From Saxidomus purpurata (lineage: Eukaryota > Mollusca > Bivalvia > Venerida > Veneridae): DNA of 64,000 bases. Both the position numbers and the translations under genes were made by a program. This document shows, piece after piece, positions 10,626 to 23,085 of this stretch. A model generated the notes under the pieces. The model was not told the origin of the DNA. It saw nothing but the letters and a program-made list of their open reading frames with translations, and did no database searches. The first letter of the stretch is position 1, and every line of letters starts with the position of its first letter. The stretch covers positions 35,025,433-35,089,432 of the forward strand of contig JAFMSR010000014.1 of the NCBI GenBank assembly GCA_022818135.1. The letters are read 5' to 3'.

Positions 10626-11934
10626 GACAGCTATGTAGACATAAACACTTAGATTTCATGAAGGAAGATTCTTGCACGTCTGCTTAAAACGTTAATCATG
10701 GCGTTCCAATATCACATGTCGACGGAATTTTGTACATACATGTACTTAAAATAAATTTCATTAACAAGTGTTGCCCAGTGTCTTATTCTAAACCTAATAA
10801 AATATCAGAAACATTTTTATTGAAAAACAATCAACTTCGGTTGTTTTTTTTTTGCAGATCCATTTATCATCAACATTCCAAAGCTGCACCGTTGCCCCCA
10901 TAGACCTGCGGCCGTATAAACCATTTAACGTCATCTTCATTCAAAAAGTTTGATTCCATAAATCTCACAATGTCTTCTTTCTGTCAACGTAGTACATTTT
11001 ACTTCATATACAACACATGTGTATGAATTGAATTATATTACAACATAAAGTATGCCTGTGTTTTTGAACCCCTCCTTCAACGCTTCCTCTTATAAAGAAT
11101 CAAAAGCTATAGTGAGTTATTGATATGATTGAAAAATGTACCAAAAAGAAAGTTTTATACTTTAAAAATTAGAACAAAATCAAATACAAATATTTGCCTT
11201 ATAAAAATATGACTATCTACAGTACAGTCACAGGAAATTTAATAGAAAACAGACAAGGGATTTGTTTTATTTTGTACTCTCTAATGGTATTGATCTTAGA
11301 CAGATTTAGAAAAAAATCTGTGCCGCAAAAAGGACACTGAACATCCACAACATGCAAATTGGGTACTAGGAAAAATTCCAAATGGCCTTTACATGACTTT
11401 CCGTTAGTGGTATTTGTCAAATGTCACGTATACACATTTTCGAGAACTTACCAGACAAGTGAATGAATTGACATTCACAGTCTATTTCAAATATTGCTAA
11501 TCAGTGAACATCTTCCCAATTTAATGTGTCCCAAAATCAGTTCATCAGTAATAACTATAAATGTGCTTTCCTCGTTGTTATGTCTATGTTAACTTTAACA
11601 GTAAACTGTTGTTAACGTTTAATGTGTTTTTGTTGTTGTTGATTGGTTTTATATCCACACTCAGTCTGGGCTTTAACGTTAGCATCTTTTTTCAGACAAT
11701 TCGCAATCATCTTAATATCCAATTCAATTCGTTTTAATTAAACTTTTGCCATCTGTTACAATCCGATGAAGTAATAAAAAGCATTTATATCATTAATATC
11801 TCTTGAGATTGTATTAAATCTGAGTTTCAAATTTTTATCTTTCCCGATGTGAATTGATTATGGTTATACTAATTTATTTACTCCCGGCGCGGATAGAGAG
11901 AGAGAGAGAGAGAGACAGAGAGAGACAGAGGGAG

Positions 11935-12031
<97 letters not shown>

Positions 12032-12263
12032 GACAGAGACATGTATCAGTGAAATGTATTCTGAGCTTTACCTTCCTAACTGTCCCGCGTTATGTATTCC
12101 TATACTTCTAAGAAAGTCTTGAAATGGGTTTGCCACATTTTGTCCTCACATGTTCTTGATAAAAATATGACTAAACAAAACCAGTTTACCAAAGTTGAAA
12201 CAAAATGTATGTAAATTTTATCTTATTAATGCCGTGGTTTTTTTTTCGTTAAAATTTTGATGG
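10455..12263 (-). repeat. Right arm of the large inverted repeat (family A)
   Basis: This is the reverse complement of 1-1915. The clearest blocks are 11100-11700 against 640-1230 and 12110-12263 against 1-170. It carries the LINE fragment at its proximal end and a long (GA)n/(GACA)n expansion that the left arm lacks. The spacer between the arms is about 8.5 kb. Confidence 0.85.
11894..12040. repeat. (GA)n and (GACA)n compound microsatellite
   Basis: A (GA)n run with scattered GACA steps passes into about ten GACA units. It lies inside the right arm at a place where the left arm has no such run, so it expanded after the duplication. Confidence 0.97.
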
Positions 12264-13085
12264 CAAAGACATAGTTTCTTTCAATTAATTTTCACAATTC
12301 GGTCCAACTTTGTACTCATCAACGTACTCGAATGAGTGATTACAATGAATACTAGACAATAGTTTACATTATTTCCATTAAAATAAGTGTGTCTAATGTA
12401 TATTAATAAACGGTTTCTACATGACCATATTAAATCTAACACCTATTATTTAATTGTTCAGTTACATAAATGTTGGTGTCAGTTTAACAACCGACAAGCA
12501 TTAATACGCAATATTTTCGCGGAGTCACAAAACGGAGACAGTAATTGGAAAGCTTGGAGGAACGTTTACCGAATGTGGTAAATCATAAATCGAGACACTT
12601 ATTGTAGAGGTAATCCCTCAAATTCATCCGATTACTCTGTTATTTTGTGGTCTAAACTGCTTAAACAGGAAAGCTGCTCAGACCATCGGCGATATACATT
12701 GCAAAAAAGAATAATCGAGTCGGAACGTCGCATATTTCAATGAAAGTTAAAATTCAGTCAGTTGTGTTTTAATCCTTCAAACAGCTGAAACTAAAATCTC
12801 ATCAAAAACTCTAGCTGTGACATTTGCAGAAAGGTGTATTATTTCGTGCGTAATTGCGTCGTTATAATGCTTCACGATTTATAACTGGAGCATATTTGAA
12901 AAATACTTCAGGAACAAGTATTGACCAGGAACTTTTTAAAAAGCGAAAAGTCTTAAATACTGTCCGCATTAATATTGCATTCAAATGCATTCACTTTGGT
13001 TTACATTTTATTTATATATTTACGTTTCATCCATAAATTATTGATATTTCTACCACGCAAGTATACATACATGTTTTACGGTCGT
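12264..13085. other. No recognisable feature
   Basis: AT-rich sequence without a supported gene, RNA gene or repeat. Confidence 0.5.
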
Positions 13086-13089
13086 GTTG

Positions 13090-13565
13090 CATCTATTTGA
13101 AGCTTGCATTAATAAAGAATAAAAAACTATAGTGGGTTATTAATATCATTGAAAAATATCAATCGAAAAAGGCACAAATAATTTTTTTTTTAACTATACA
13201 AGTAAAAAAAATCATTATTCTGTTTAAATACACTATAATACGCCCGATGAAAAATAAAATTATGACCATTCAACTCTCACAGGAAATTAGTTTAATATAG
13301 ACACCGTAAGAATCAGACGACATATTTTCTCCTCTCTGATATTGATCTTATACAGATTCAGAAAAAATTAGCTGCGCCACAAAAAGACACTGAACTTCCT
13401 TAACATGCAAATATGTTGGGCAAAATTCTCAAAAGCATTAACGTAATGTACTGTTACTCGTCTTGTCACGTATATTCCAAACATTCGGGACCATTATCGA
13501 ATATCATCAGAAGACGACAAGTGTATAAATCGACAATGACAGTCTACTTATAAGCGCTAATTAGT
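13090..13565 (-). repeat. Third, diverged copy of family A (part 1)
   Basis: It follows the right arm in the same orientation (11090-11500), with landmarks aaagaat.aaaa.ctatag, cattgaaaaat, tcacaggaaatt, ttgatctta.acagatt, acactgaac.tcc and agaagacgacaagtg. Identity is clearly lower than between the two main arms. It is interrupted at 13565 by other repeats and resumes at 15245. Confidence 0.7.
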
Positions 13566-13599
13566 ACACGATCTGCAATTTTTCGAATATAGATAAAGA

Positions 13600-13920
13600 A
13601 GGGAAGAAGTTATACATTTTTTTACGATAAAATACATCGTTTTCCAAGGGCAAAACGTGGTGTAAATGTCGCACGCGTCCAATCGCATTCCGTGCTTGTA
13701 AGTTACTACGGAATGTTGCTACGCGTTGGACATAGTCTGTGGTATTTTCCATAGACGATTTCGTATTATGATCGAAATGATAAATGCATCTCTGTATTCT
13801 ATCGCGAAATAAAATACAGCCGGTCGTTCGGATGCTACGCACTCGTGATTTATTTACTACGCACTCGAATTCCTGACTGTATTTTATTAAACGATAAAAT
13901 ACAAGGACATATATATTATT
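13600..13920. mobile_element. Foldback element, family D
   Basis: Copy of a roughly 300-bp element found in the other orientation at 31860-32155 (shared cgataaaa.acatc, gggcaaaacgtg, cgcgtc.gatcgcattccgtg, actgtattttatt). Its last third folds on itself: AATAAAATACAG at about 13808-13819 pairs with CTGTATTTTATT at 13877-13888, around a centre that holds two ctacgcactcg repeats. No coding capacity. Confidence 0.6.
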
Positions 13921-15240
13921 TCTTAATTAGTACACGTTTACTGCATTTAATATGTCTCAAATACAGTACATTACTGATAAGGGGTTTTCTGGGTTGGCAA
14001 CAAAGCTTACAACCAATCGCACAATCCTTCTACACACCTGTAACGCTACCTGAAAGAAAAAAAACAGCACATGCACATGCAACAACTCTTGAAAAAATCA
14101 TAAAGTTTGCTGCCCAACCTTGGCTACACGATCATGGATTTGTGAATGAAAGATAACGCCATTTTTGGGTCGGTCCGAGGCCAAATTCTAATTTTCAAAA
14201 CATCACTGAAATTCATTACTCAATTGTAACCAGGAGCTGGTCAGTTTCAGACACCAGACTCCTGTTAAATAAGAAAACACACCTAAAAGAGGATTTACGT
14301 ACTGGGTCTTTCCTATTTACAGTTGTTTGTCACTGCAAAAGCATTCTGCTCACCACAGACTAGTGAAAAACACCTACTTCCATTCTCAGCACCGGTTTCA
14401 CACAGAGCCACAAAAGCCACATGTTTGTTTTCACATTATATTCAACACTCATTTAAGACAGCCAAAAGAGAAATATAGCAGTATAATCATTCTCTACACA
14501 CACTGCACCCTTAACTCTCAACAGTACCCTTTTACAGAAATTTGACCAGGGCCAATTCGAAACTAGGGCGCAAAACCGTTACCTGCCTCCTAAGTACATA
14601 TGTGATGCGCATGTTAGGCTAACTGATATTTCAGACACTTGCTTTACTTGTAATTGGTTTCAGGGTGATTCATAATACAAATATAATGATACTACTTTGG
14701 TTTTTTCTAAAATTGCAAAGACTTGACCGATGTGAAAAATTAATATGCCATAAAAGTCTAGAGATATTTTTAATGCCTCCAAAAGAACGAGAACATTTGA
14801 CGTCATTTTGACAGCCTGTCGTCATTTAAACAAGTGGTTTATTCAATATGGCGATGTGAAAGCAGAAGTATACAGAAGTAGTTAAGGTTTATTTTGAAAG
14901 TTATTAACCGGTTACTGTTTTAAGAATCATGCAAAAATATATTAAAAAATGCTAAACTCCTTAAGCTTAAAGTACCCAGCTTGTGAATAGATATAAGTAT
15001 ACTGAATCAGTTGAAGACCGCTGACATGAACGTGATTGAAAAGTTTTTATAAAAAGAGACTCAACGTCGTTATAACACAAATTGGACGTGTTGTAAATAT
15101 TGTTGACTGGGTTATTTGATGGGTGTGTATTCAATTTATATCAATGTTGTATCAATAAAACTTTTAGATTTGTAGTTTGAAATTGTTGTTCTATTTTTCT
15201 AAGAAAACACAGCAACAAAAAGTTACACGAGGTTAAAATA
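13921..15240. other. No gene recognised; C-rich segment 14041-14600
   Basis: This stretch together with 13600-13920 separates the two parts of the third family A copy, so it may be inserted DNA. 14041-14600 is C-rich on the top strand, with no supported open frame of known type. Confidence 0.4.
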
Positions 15241-15244
15241 GTGT

Positions 15245-15480
15245 CACATATTCTTGATCAGCCTGTATCAACACTCAGTCTTTCCCGTTAGCCTTGAACT
15301 AGACATCGTTATGTCAACTTAGCACCTTTTCCAGACAACTAGATTTGTTCGCTGCAATCGTTTTAAGATTGTGTTCCATTCATTTTAATAACACTTTTGC
15401 TATCTATTTACCCTCGATGAATCGATGAATATAAATATCAATGGGGACTTTATTAAAACTGGGTCGCTCAATTTTTTTTA
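15245..15480 (-). repeat. Third copy of family A (part 2)
   Basis: Landmarks acactcagtct, agacaa.t.g..gcaatc, tttaat.a.acttttgc.atct and tattaaa.ctg follow the right arm at 11655-11830 in order and orientation. It continues the copy begun at 13090. Confidence 0.6.
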
Positions 15481-15523
15481 TCTCATCTAAGATAAATCAA
15501 ACAATGATCATGCAAACGTAATA

Positions 15524-15760
15524 AGAGGGCCAAGATGGGATGGCTCTATATAGCTCACCTGACTACCATTGGCTATAATACAAGGTCATCCATAGCAGAC
15601 ATGGTCAGTTTTGACTTTGGAGTTCTGATTTAAAGAATCTTCGTAGAGGTCTGCTACACAATGGTATATTCCAAATATCTAAGCGCTGGGCCTAGTGGCT
15701 CTATACAAGAAGCATTTTGAAGTTTTCCCTATATTAGCCTATGAACATTGACAGTAAAAT
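15524..15760 (-). mobile_element. AGCTCACCTGGC-type Helitron-like fragment
   Basis: Read on the minus strand, this is the right end of the family at 4913-5632: block tgaccttgt.ttatagccaatgg, then caggtgagc, tatatag and a terminus ending tggccctcttatt. Only about 240 bp are retained. Confidence 0.6.
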
Positions 15761-17057
15761 TTATTTTTTCATATGTTTTATATGGACAAACAAAACATAC
15801 CAAATTGATGTTTGAATACATTATGTTAATTCATGATGAGTACCTTATGTAAGCCACGTGTGGGCCCAAAATAAGTTTGTAAGACCTGTTTCTATTCGTC
15901 AGTTTAATACATCAATCAGCGTTTATCTTTGGTCTCCGGCTTTCAGTGACTTTTGATGCAATGTGTTTTCGTTTTTAGGAGATGTTTGCAGTTTTAGGCT
16001 GTTTTCACAATGAAATCCTATCATAATACATGTTTGCTGAAGCGAGCCGGCACAACTTGCACCCTATATACAGATAAACTTAATGTTCTTTGGCGAAATA
16101 TCGTTTTAATTCATTACTGAACTCTTTAGAAATCCCAATGTTCCAAAAGTACTTTGAATGTAAAATTACTATAAAGCTATTTTATTACCCAGAGAGATAT
16201 CTTACCGGCGAAACATGACCGTTATTTGTTCGGAAAACCTTTTTAGCATTGATTTTTAAATCGAAAGTAGGCCTACATGCTTTATAAGTATAACATTGAC
16301 AGTGTAAGACCCTTGTCGAATTAAAAAGGAGGTTTATTGGCACTGGGTAGGACCCAGCTTGGCACGAAAAGTAAGACGGTGACCCCATTTTTTATTTCAG
16401 AAAAATGTTTTTGTTTTGTTTAGTTTGTTAAATCAGTTTTATTTCAGAAATAATAAATTAATACAGTGCTGAGTTTTTTTTCAAATAAATGAACATTGTT
16501 CAATTATTTTTGAATATAAATAAACTTGGAACCACATTTTGACAAATTTCATTTAAAAATAGGGCTAAGTTTGTAAAACACTGTAAATGTAAGGACATTG
16601 AACTCTATATCGAACACATGCATGCATTTAAATAGTACACCTTTTAGTTACAGTGAACAATTCATGGGGGGGGGGCTACAGTAGAAACACGGTCACCCAA
16701 GGGTCTTTGCATACAGATTTTAATGTATTACAACGATATCATTCACCTTAAACCTAGGTGGTTAACAATTATTTCAACGTCTGTGATTGTAGCCATGTAT
16801 TTCAATATCTGTGAATGTAGGAGAAAACGTTTTAAATTGTTTTTAAATTCTATAGCGCTTTTAAAAAGAAATTATATCGGGCCTTTTTTTCACAATTGAT
16901 ATTAAATGCGTCAAACTTGCAGTTATTTTTTCTTTGAAAATTATCGCCCCTACAAGGTTTGTTCCATTTTTTCTTTTTTGGTGATATTTGTTATAATTTT
17001 CGGATGGATAAATGATTCGACATAGCATTTATGAAAAACACACCCCTCCGCTAGGTC
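15761..17057. other. No recognisable feature
   Basis: No gene or repeat could be supported. A run of nine G occurs near 16667. Confidence 0.5.
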
Positions 17058-17248
17058 TGCCGGCCTTGTCTGTCTCTCTGTCTATATTTCGTCTCTCTCT
17101 CTCTATCTGTGTCTGTGTCTGTCTGTCTGCTCTCTCTCTCTCTCTCTGTCTGCTCTCTCTCTCTGTGCCCTCTCTCTGTTTGCTCTCTCTCTCTGTGTGT
17201 CTGCTCTCTCTGTGTGTCTGCTCTCTGTCTGCTCTCTGTCGCCTCTTC

Positions 17249-17292
<44 letters not shown>

Positions 17293-17406
17293 CCTCTGCT
17301 CCCTCTCTGTCTGCTCGCTCTCTCTGTCTGCTCTCTCTGTCTGCTCTCTCTGTCTGCTCTCTATCTCTCTGTCTGCTCTCTATCTCTGTCTGCTCTCTCT
17401 CTCTGA
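17058..17406. repeat. (CT)n with TCTG/TGCT variants, long microsatellite
   Basis: About 350 bp of CT repeats interspersed with gtctgct units. The motif is the complement of the GA/GACA run at 11894. All six frames look open only because of the repeat; there is no gene. Confidence 0.97.
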
Positions 17407-18731
17407 CGGCAGTGTTGTTTAAATAATAAAACAAAGATGTTAGCTGTTTACTGTCAATATATATTGCAGAGAATCATACAATTGTTTTAAGGTGACTAGA
17501 AAGTCAGAGCAATGATTGTGTAGCTTTATCGTGTTTGTGATCACGTTCATATCGTGATATTACGAGATGACCGAGATATTCCAGTATAACTATTTCTCTT
17601 TCATTCCGATTACTCCAATGATTTTTTTAAAAACAATCTCCTTCTTTTAAAGTACATTCGTCTGTTTCTGATATGGAAGCTTCGTGAAATCCCTAGACAC
17701 TGTCTTACACGATTAACGTGAATTTCATTATATAAAAGGCAACAGTCCTTTACGCCAAATGCATCCAGGAGAATAACATCTCTAAAATAAATGGGGCTCC
17801 AAATTAAGTATGAAATTGCAACCATTACAAAACATTAGATTTTCATTTGTGTTTACGTTATACATTAAAGTAAACTGAAGCAGAATGCATTTTTCGTCAA
17901 AACCCTAGAAATACGACACGTTAAAAAAATGACTACCATCAATCAAATTTACTATAGAAAACAGATTTGTAGATATATTAACTACATGTGATTTTCGGTT
18001 AGGCGTATTCGGTCAAATAAGGAATGCACACTAGTACTTCAATAACTTGTTTAATAATATTTTATTGCATGAAACACACATATGTTAATACAAAGACATA
18101 AGTCACAACAAAACAAACGCAAATGAGTCAGGTCACAAATTCCGTTTTAACAAAGGCCCTTTCAAGTAGCTAAACTTACGTACAAATTTAGAGACAACTA
18201 AGATTGCCGTTTGATAAATCTCTACTGTTGTCTATTTCAGATCGTTTTCCTCGTGCAAAGTGCGCATGACCTTTCTAGTGCATCAAGGGCAATTGAATTA
18301 TGTCCTAAAATTCGGAATATATATTTAGGCCAAACAATATTTGTTTTCGGTTTAAACAAAGTGAAAAGAGGTTACATTTTAATAGCATAAACTTGTAAGA
18401 AAACACTTTTGGTACTTACTCAGCTTTGTGAAATGCATTTGGATCTTTCATCTAAAGCAAGCAGTTATGCTCTTGGGACAACGGGTTATAGATTGGTCAC
18501 ATATTAAACATATGTGCTGTATTACATGCGACATCGTTTGGCTTAAATTTATATAACCCTAGTTGAAGAACATATAAATTCGATTATTATTGCTCATGTG
18601 CAGTTTTGCACACAAAACACAGTTAAAACTCGAACAAAGTGGAATTTTATAAAATGGTAACCTTTATAATTGGTAGGCCTTGGGCAGTTGCGTAAACTGA
18701 AGGTGCTTGGCCGGAAGAAAATATAAACAAA
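17407..18731. other. No recognisable feature
   Basis: No gene, RNA gene or repeat could be supported. Confidence 0.5.
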
Positions 18732-18839
18732 GAAAAAAGTTAAGCACCCCCTGAAATTTTAAGAGTGACTTATCTAACGAAGCTTTATCGTGAAAATGCC
18801 GTCAAAATTGAGCTGGGCTTTTTTTGTAGTTTTAGGATC

Positions 18840-19680
18840 TTTGAATGCCCGTCGTCCGTCCGTCCGTTGCTTACACTTTAGCATCTACATTTTTAAAACG
18901 ATCATAGTAAATTTGAACACAATGTATATGGCCAAGACTTCGAATGAGTTTGATTATGGACTTGATCGGATCAGTACTTCCTGAATTATGGCCCCTGATT
19001 TAATAAAAAATGCAAGATTTAACCATTTTACACTCTAGGACCTTCATTTCTTCACTAATTCTTCACATATTTACAGAGAGTGTGTATGACCATAACATCT
19101 CGGATGAGTTCAATTAGGGACTTGATCGGATTAGTTTTTCCAGAGTGATGGCCCTTGATATAACCAAAAAATGCAATATTGAACCATGTTTACACTCTAG
19201 CACCTTCATTTCTTCTTTAATTCTAATCATATTTACAGAGCATGTGAACGACCGTTAGATCTCGGATGAGTTCAATTATGGGCTTGGTTTTTTCCAGAGT
19301 TTTGGCCCTTGATTTAACAAAAATTGCTATATTCAACTCTGCGTACACTCTAGCACCTTCATTTCTTTTTTAATCCTAATCATATTTACAGAGAATGTGT
19401 ATGACAATAAGATCTGGGATGAGTTCAATTAGGGGCTTGATCGCATTGGTTCCAGAGTTATTGCCCTAGATTTAACAAAAATTGCAATATATAACTGTGT
19501 TTACACTCTAGCAACTTCAGTTTTCACTAATCCTAATCATATTTACAGATAATAAAAAAAATTGTTAGATCTCGGATGAATTTAATTTTGGGCTTGATCG
19601 GAGTAGCTCTTCCAGAGTTATGGCCCTTTATTTAACAAAAAATGGCAATATTTAACCGTGTTTACACTCTAGCACAACAT
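18840..19680 (+). repeat. 154-162 bp tandem array, five units
   Basis: The marker cact(c/t)tag recurs at 18874, 19031, 19193, 19347, 19504 and 19665, giving steps of 157, 162, 154, 157 and 161 bp. Each unit carries atctcggatgagttcaatta and a ggcccttgatttaac block. A cgtccgtccgtccgttgc run stands before the first unit, as in other mollusc tandem-repeat elements. Confidence 0.85.
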
Positions 19681-20024
19681 TGTTCAAAGAATTCCGTTTT
19701 ATGTAGAACTCTTGTTGCTATGGCAACAAATAGGAAAAAAACGTTAAAAATCTTCTCTGAAACCAGAAGGCCTACAGCTTATATAATTAGCATGTAGCAT
19801 TACCTAGTGGACCTCTACCAAGATTGTTCAAATTATAAAGACCTCCCGGGAAGTAGAGCTTAGGTATTGAGCATGTATCATTGCCTGGTTGACATCTTCC
19901 AAAAATATTCAAATTATGTCCCCCAGGTCAAAATTGACCCTTTCTGCTATTGATGACCTTGTGTTATAGCCAATGGAAGCCAGGTGAGCGATATAGGGCC
20001 ATCTTGGCCCTTTTGTTGGGTGAT
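19680..20024 (+). mobile_element. AGCTCACCTGGC-type Helitron-like right half
   Basis: It follows the family at 4913-5632 from the ttgttcaaa.aattcc block to the right end AGCCAGGTGAGCGATATAGG and ggcccttttgtt. The left half is missing: it is joined directly to the tandem array before it. Confidence 0.75.
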
Positions 20025-20424
20025 ATTGTTGAACAATCAACGGGTGCCGTTTTATCCGAAATCTAAAACACAATTAAGTATGGAACTGGAGAGGTCATAG
20101 GAAGATTTTAGGTGTCGAATTAGAGTAAAAAAATGCAATTTTGAGTCTCCAGATGACATCTGACCTTCGTATGTTCATTTGCAGAGTAAACCTTCACTGT
20201 GCCTGGGTGACCACCCCTGACCCTGACTGTTCCAGATTAACTTCGGATCTTTTTAAAGACAATCTGCTAACACTCACAGTTCAAAACTGTTTGCAGTTCG
20301 TGCAGAGGGTTACTGTTATGATTTACAGCATTTTGACAGTCACTATATAACTTTCAGGGGGTGCTTATCTTTTTTCTAGGTATGTATATATAATAATATC
20401 CTAGAAAATCATACAAATTTATTC

Positions 20425-20600
20425 TTCCGAGAAGCGTTGACCTAGCCACTGCAATGTCAATTCGTGATTTACTGGTTCGATCCCAAGTCTAGGCACGAGT
20501 TCAATGATTGATCATGGTGGAAGGGTCGAGTAACCTCGAGTAGGGACAGATCTTTCGAGGAGCGAAAGCGGTTCCTCGAGCTGCACTCAATGTGTCATTT
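20425..20600 (+). repeat. tRNA-derived SINE remnant
   Basis: A clear box B, GGTTCGATCCC (20464-20474), stands about 40 bp after a weak box A-like tgacctagccactg. It is followed by ggcacgag and a short body with tggaagggtcgag. The cloverleaf cannot be closed. Confidence 0.5.
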
Positions 20601-22950
20601 TGAATACGACTCCATTGAGAAATGGACGAATTGCAGGAAACATATTAATTTGAATAGGTTCGTATGCCATGGGTAGTTTTAAGGGACAGAGGCAACCCCT
20701 TAGATGAATTTAATGACGTGGACTTTTTCTTAAAATCATATACTAGTACTTTACAAACAAAATAAAACTTGGGCAATAAAAAATATTTTATGCAAAAACT
20801 CACCCTAGATAAATTATGCAGACTATATCGCCCTAGAAAGTGCGGCAGTTGTGGTGCCAGGAGACGCAATCATCTGTTTACGCTTCAAATGGTAAAAAAA
20901 AGACTTAGGAGTAGGGGTCAGGTTAGTTCTCCCCTGCTGATAACTTAATTTTATTTTCTCTTTTATCTAATTAGATATCTAGGTCAATTATTTTATATTT
21001 CAAATTATTTCAAAGATAAATTTGATTTTCCTTCGTGTCAATCAGGTAATTTTATTTTCTCTTTCCTTCTAATTAGATACGGATCTTACATTGATTTGCA
21101 ATTCACATCGGGAAAGAAAACGGTTACAAGACATATGATAGTTTTGTTCAGTTATTAAATTAGGGCAAGTAAAAGTGCTGACATGGTATAGATGACAAAG
21201 TCTTTTGAATTGGTTATGACTTTTTTGTACTCTGGCATGACTGATTGTGTCCTTTGGAAAGGTTTGCTTAAAGTTGACATAGTAGAGAATGAAACATGTT
21301 CTATTATTGAGTAGTTTTTGTACTAAAATAGCGTCACCAGTAAAACATTGACATATCATGTTTCGAATTAAATTATTTGATTGACCGATTACAACAGTGT
21401 AAAATATAGAGAGAACAAGTAATATTAAAAACAGTTGAATAAACAAAATTATATGACAATGTCACCGAGGAAGCTGAATAATAAAAGTGTGATTAAAATG
21501 AGTCACAATGGTTTAAGTAGAAAATAAGTCCTAGTGGTGCATTCCTTGAGTTGTGATGATGCACTTTTCAGTTTTTTGTGAGAGTCTTTTCTAATCTAAT
21601 TCTGATACAATAGCAGGGGATGGAACGTAAAGTGGTGGCTGAATCACTTTAAGTGAGGTTGTAGGCGCATGGTCGTAAAAATAGCGGATTTTCTTTTTAT
21701 TTTCTTTTTTTTTATACCTCAGAGTCTGTATTTTCACCTTATACGTATGCTTAGTATCAGTCGAAAGTATCCTAGGATTTCTTACGGCAGCCGACGTTTC
21801 TTTTGCATATTCCGTCATGTTCACACCGAACATCAGTTGAAACACGCTCACTTACTATATGAAAGTGATTCCGATTGGCGAACACATATTGTATAACTAT
21901 ATTTGTGTAGAAAACGGTTACATCGTAAACGTTTTGAGGCTTTCTTCGTTTTTACATCTGTACTTCTACTTATTATACTCTGTAAATCTTTACCGTAAAA
22001 TTTATTGTCTTTTATGGCTATTCCGTAACAGGTATTGGCCGTACCTATTTGTACGGTACATGACAGTTGGTACATAAAGATATAAAGTGTGTGGGTCAAT
22101 AACTTGAAGGTCAATGTCACAGACAAGATACCACTTTAGGGATATTCGGCCCTTATATAATCCATGTATCAACTATTGATTTCATATTCCAGAGAAAGTA
22201 AAACGAAGTCCCAATGCCACTTTGTCAAATATTCGCAGCCGTTTCGTCTTGCATTGTAAAATCCGAGAGTCCTCCGTTAATATGTTGCTGAAACGGAACC
22301 GTTACGGGACTTTCCCAAATCGTGGAAGGCGGCCACTAACGTGCAATTAATCATTTTGTGACCTTCTTTCACGATATTTATGTCAAAAATAGCTGACGGT
22401 TGATTTTCGCTGTAAAATTCAGTTTATTATCTAGGGATATAGAGTAATGGTGTACATGAAATATGTCCTCACACTACTTGGTGAATCTATAGAATGTACT
22501 TGATATATAGATACAGTCCCTAAGAACCACACAATTAACGCAATAAATTGAATATAAACGGGAATTCAGAAGATTAAAACTAGTCCCTATCGTTTTCAGA
22601 AATGGTAAAATACTCGTATAAGGCCAATACATCTAAGGAGGAAATAAGAAATTTTCTTCTGAAAATTTTTGTTTGATATTGTGCTGACATGATAAACTGC
22701 ATTTATAGTAACTTTTGATTATGTTCTGTTGGTTAGAAAATTCAAAATAGATTATATTATATTCGGTAAACATTTTATTTAGAGAACAAGTGTCCAAACA
22801 AGACATGATCCTGGACTACACTGAACTATCAGAAAATTAGAATGACCCTTTACCAACACCAATATATAAAACATATTTGAATTAAAGTAAGCCTTCGATT
22901 GTGCCTGTTTTAAACCAAATCCTATTCAACCATAAAATCACTCTTTAGAG
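20601..22950. other. No gene supported
   Basis: Several short open frames exist (for example 21069-21446 and 21591-21851 on the minus strand) but none has a motif I recognise or a coding-like context. No repeat was identified. Confidence 0.4.
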
Positions 22951-22956
22951 TCCCAG

Positions 22957-23080
22957 GACCACAATTACAATGATATTGCAAAAAGTAAGAAAGGCTTTCT
23001 GGCAACTCTTTTTCGGGAAGAAACGGTTTGCGTACAAAAGAATGAATATGTCAACTTTGTTTTAGAGTGAATAGAACATG
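22957..23080 (-). repeat. Dispersed repeat, family E
   Basis: The reverse complement contains ttcactctaaa.caa.gttg and gaaaaagagttgccagaaag, followed by cctttc. The same order occurs at 43063-43180 on the plus strand. It is about 120 bp long and of unknown class. Confidence 0.6.
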
Positions 23081-23085
23081 GTTCT

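Larger units (their letters stand above)
18732..20382. mobile_element. Nested TIR element
   Basis: The left end GAAAAAAGTTAAGCACCCCC continues with tgaaa....agtgac to about 18770. The inverse of this (gtcac...tttcaggggg, then tgcttatcttttttct) lies at 20338-20382. The roughly 38-bp inverted repeats enclose a tandem-repeat element and a Helitron-like fragment, plus 300 bp of otherwise unplaced sequence (20030-20338). No transposase is visible, so I read it as a non-autonomous DNA transposon that received later insertions. The exact outer borders are uncertain. Confidence 0.55.

Noticed and set aside
11854..12111. Open frame of repeated RERERERE and DRQTDRQT
   Set aside because: Translation of the (GA)n/(GACA)n microsatellite; no coding context.
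17012..17434. Several overlapping open frames rich in Ser/Leu or Arg/Glu
   Set aside because: They are the (CT)n/(TCTG)n microsatellite read in six frames.
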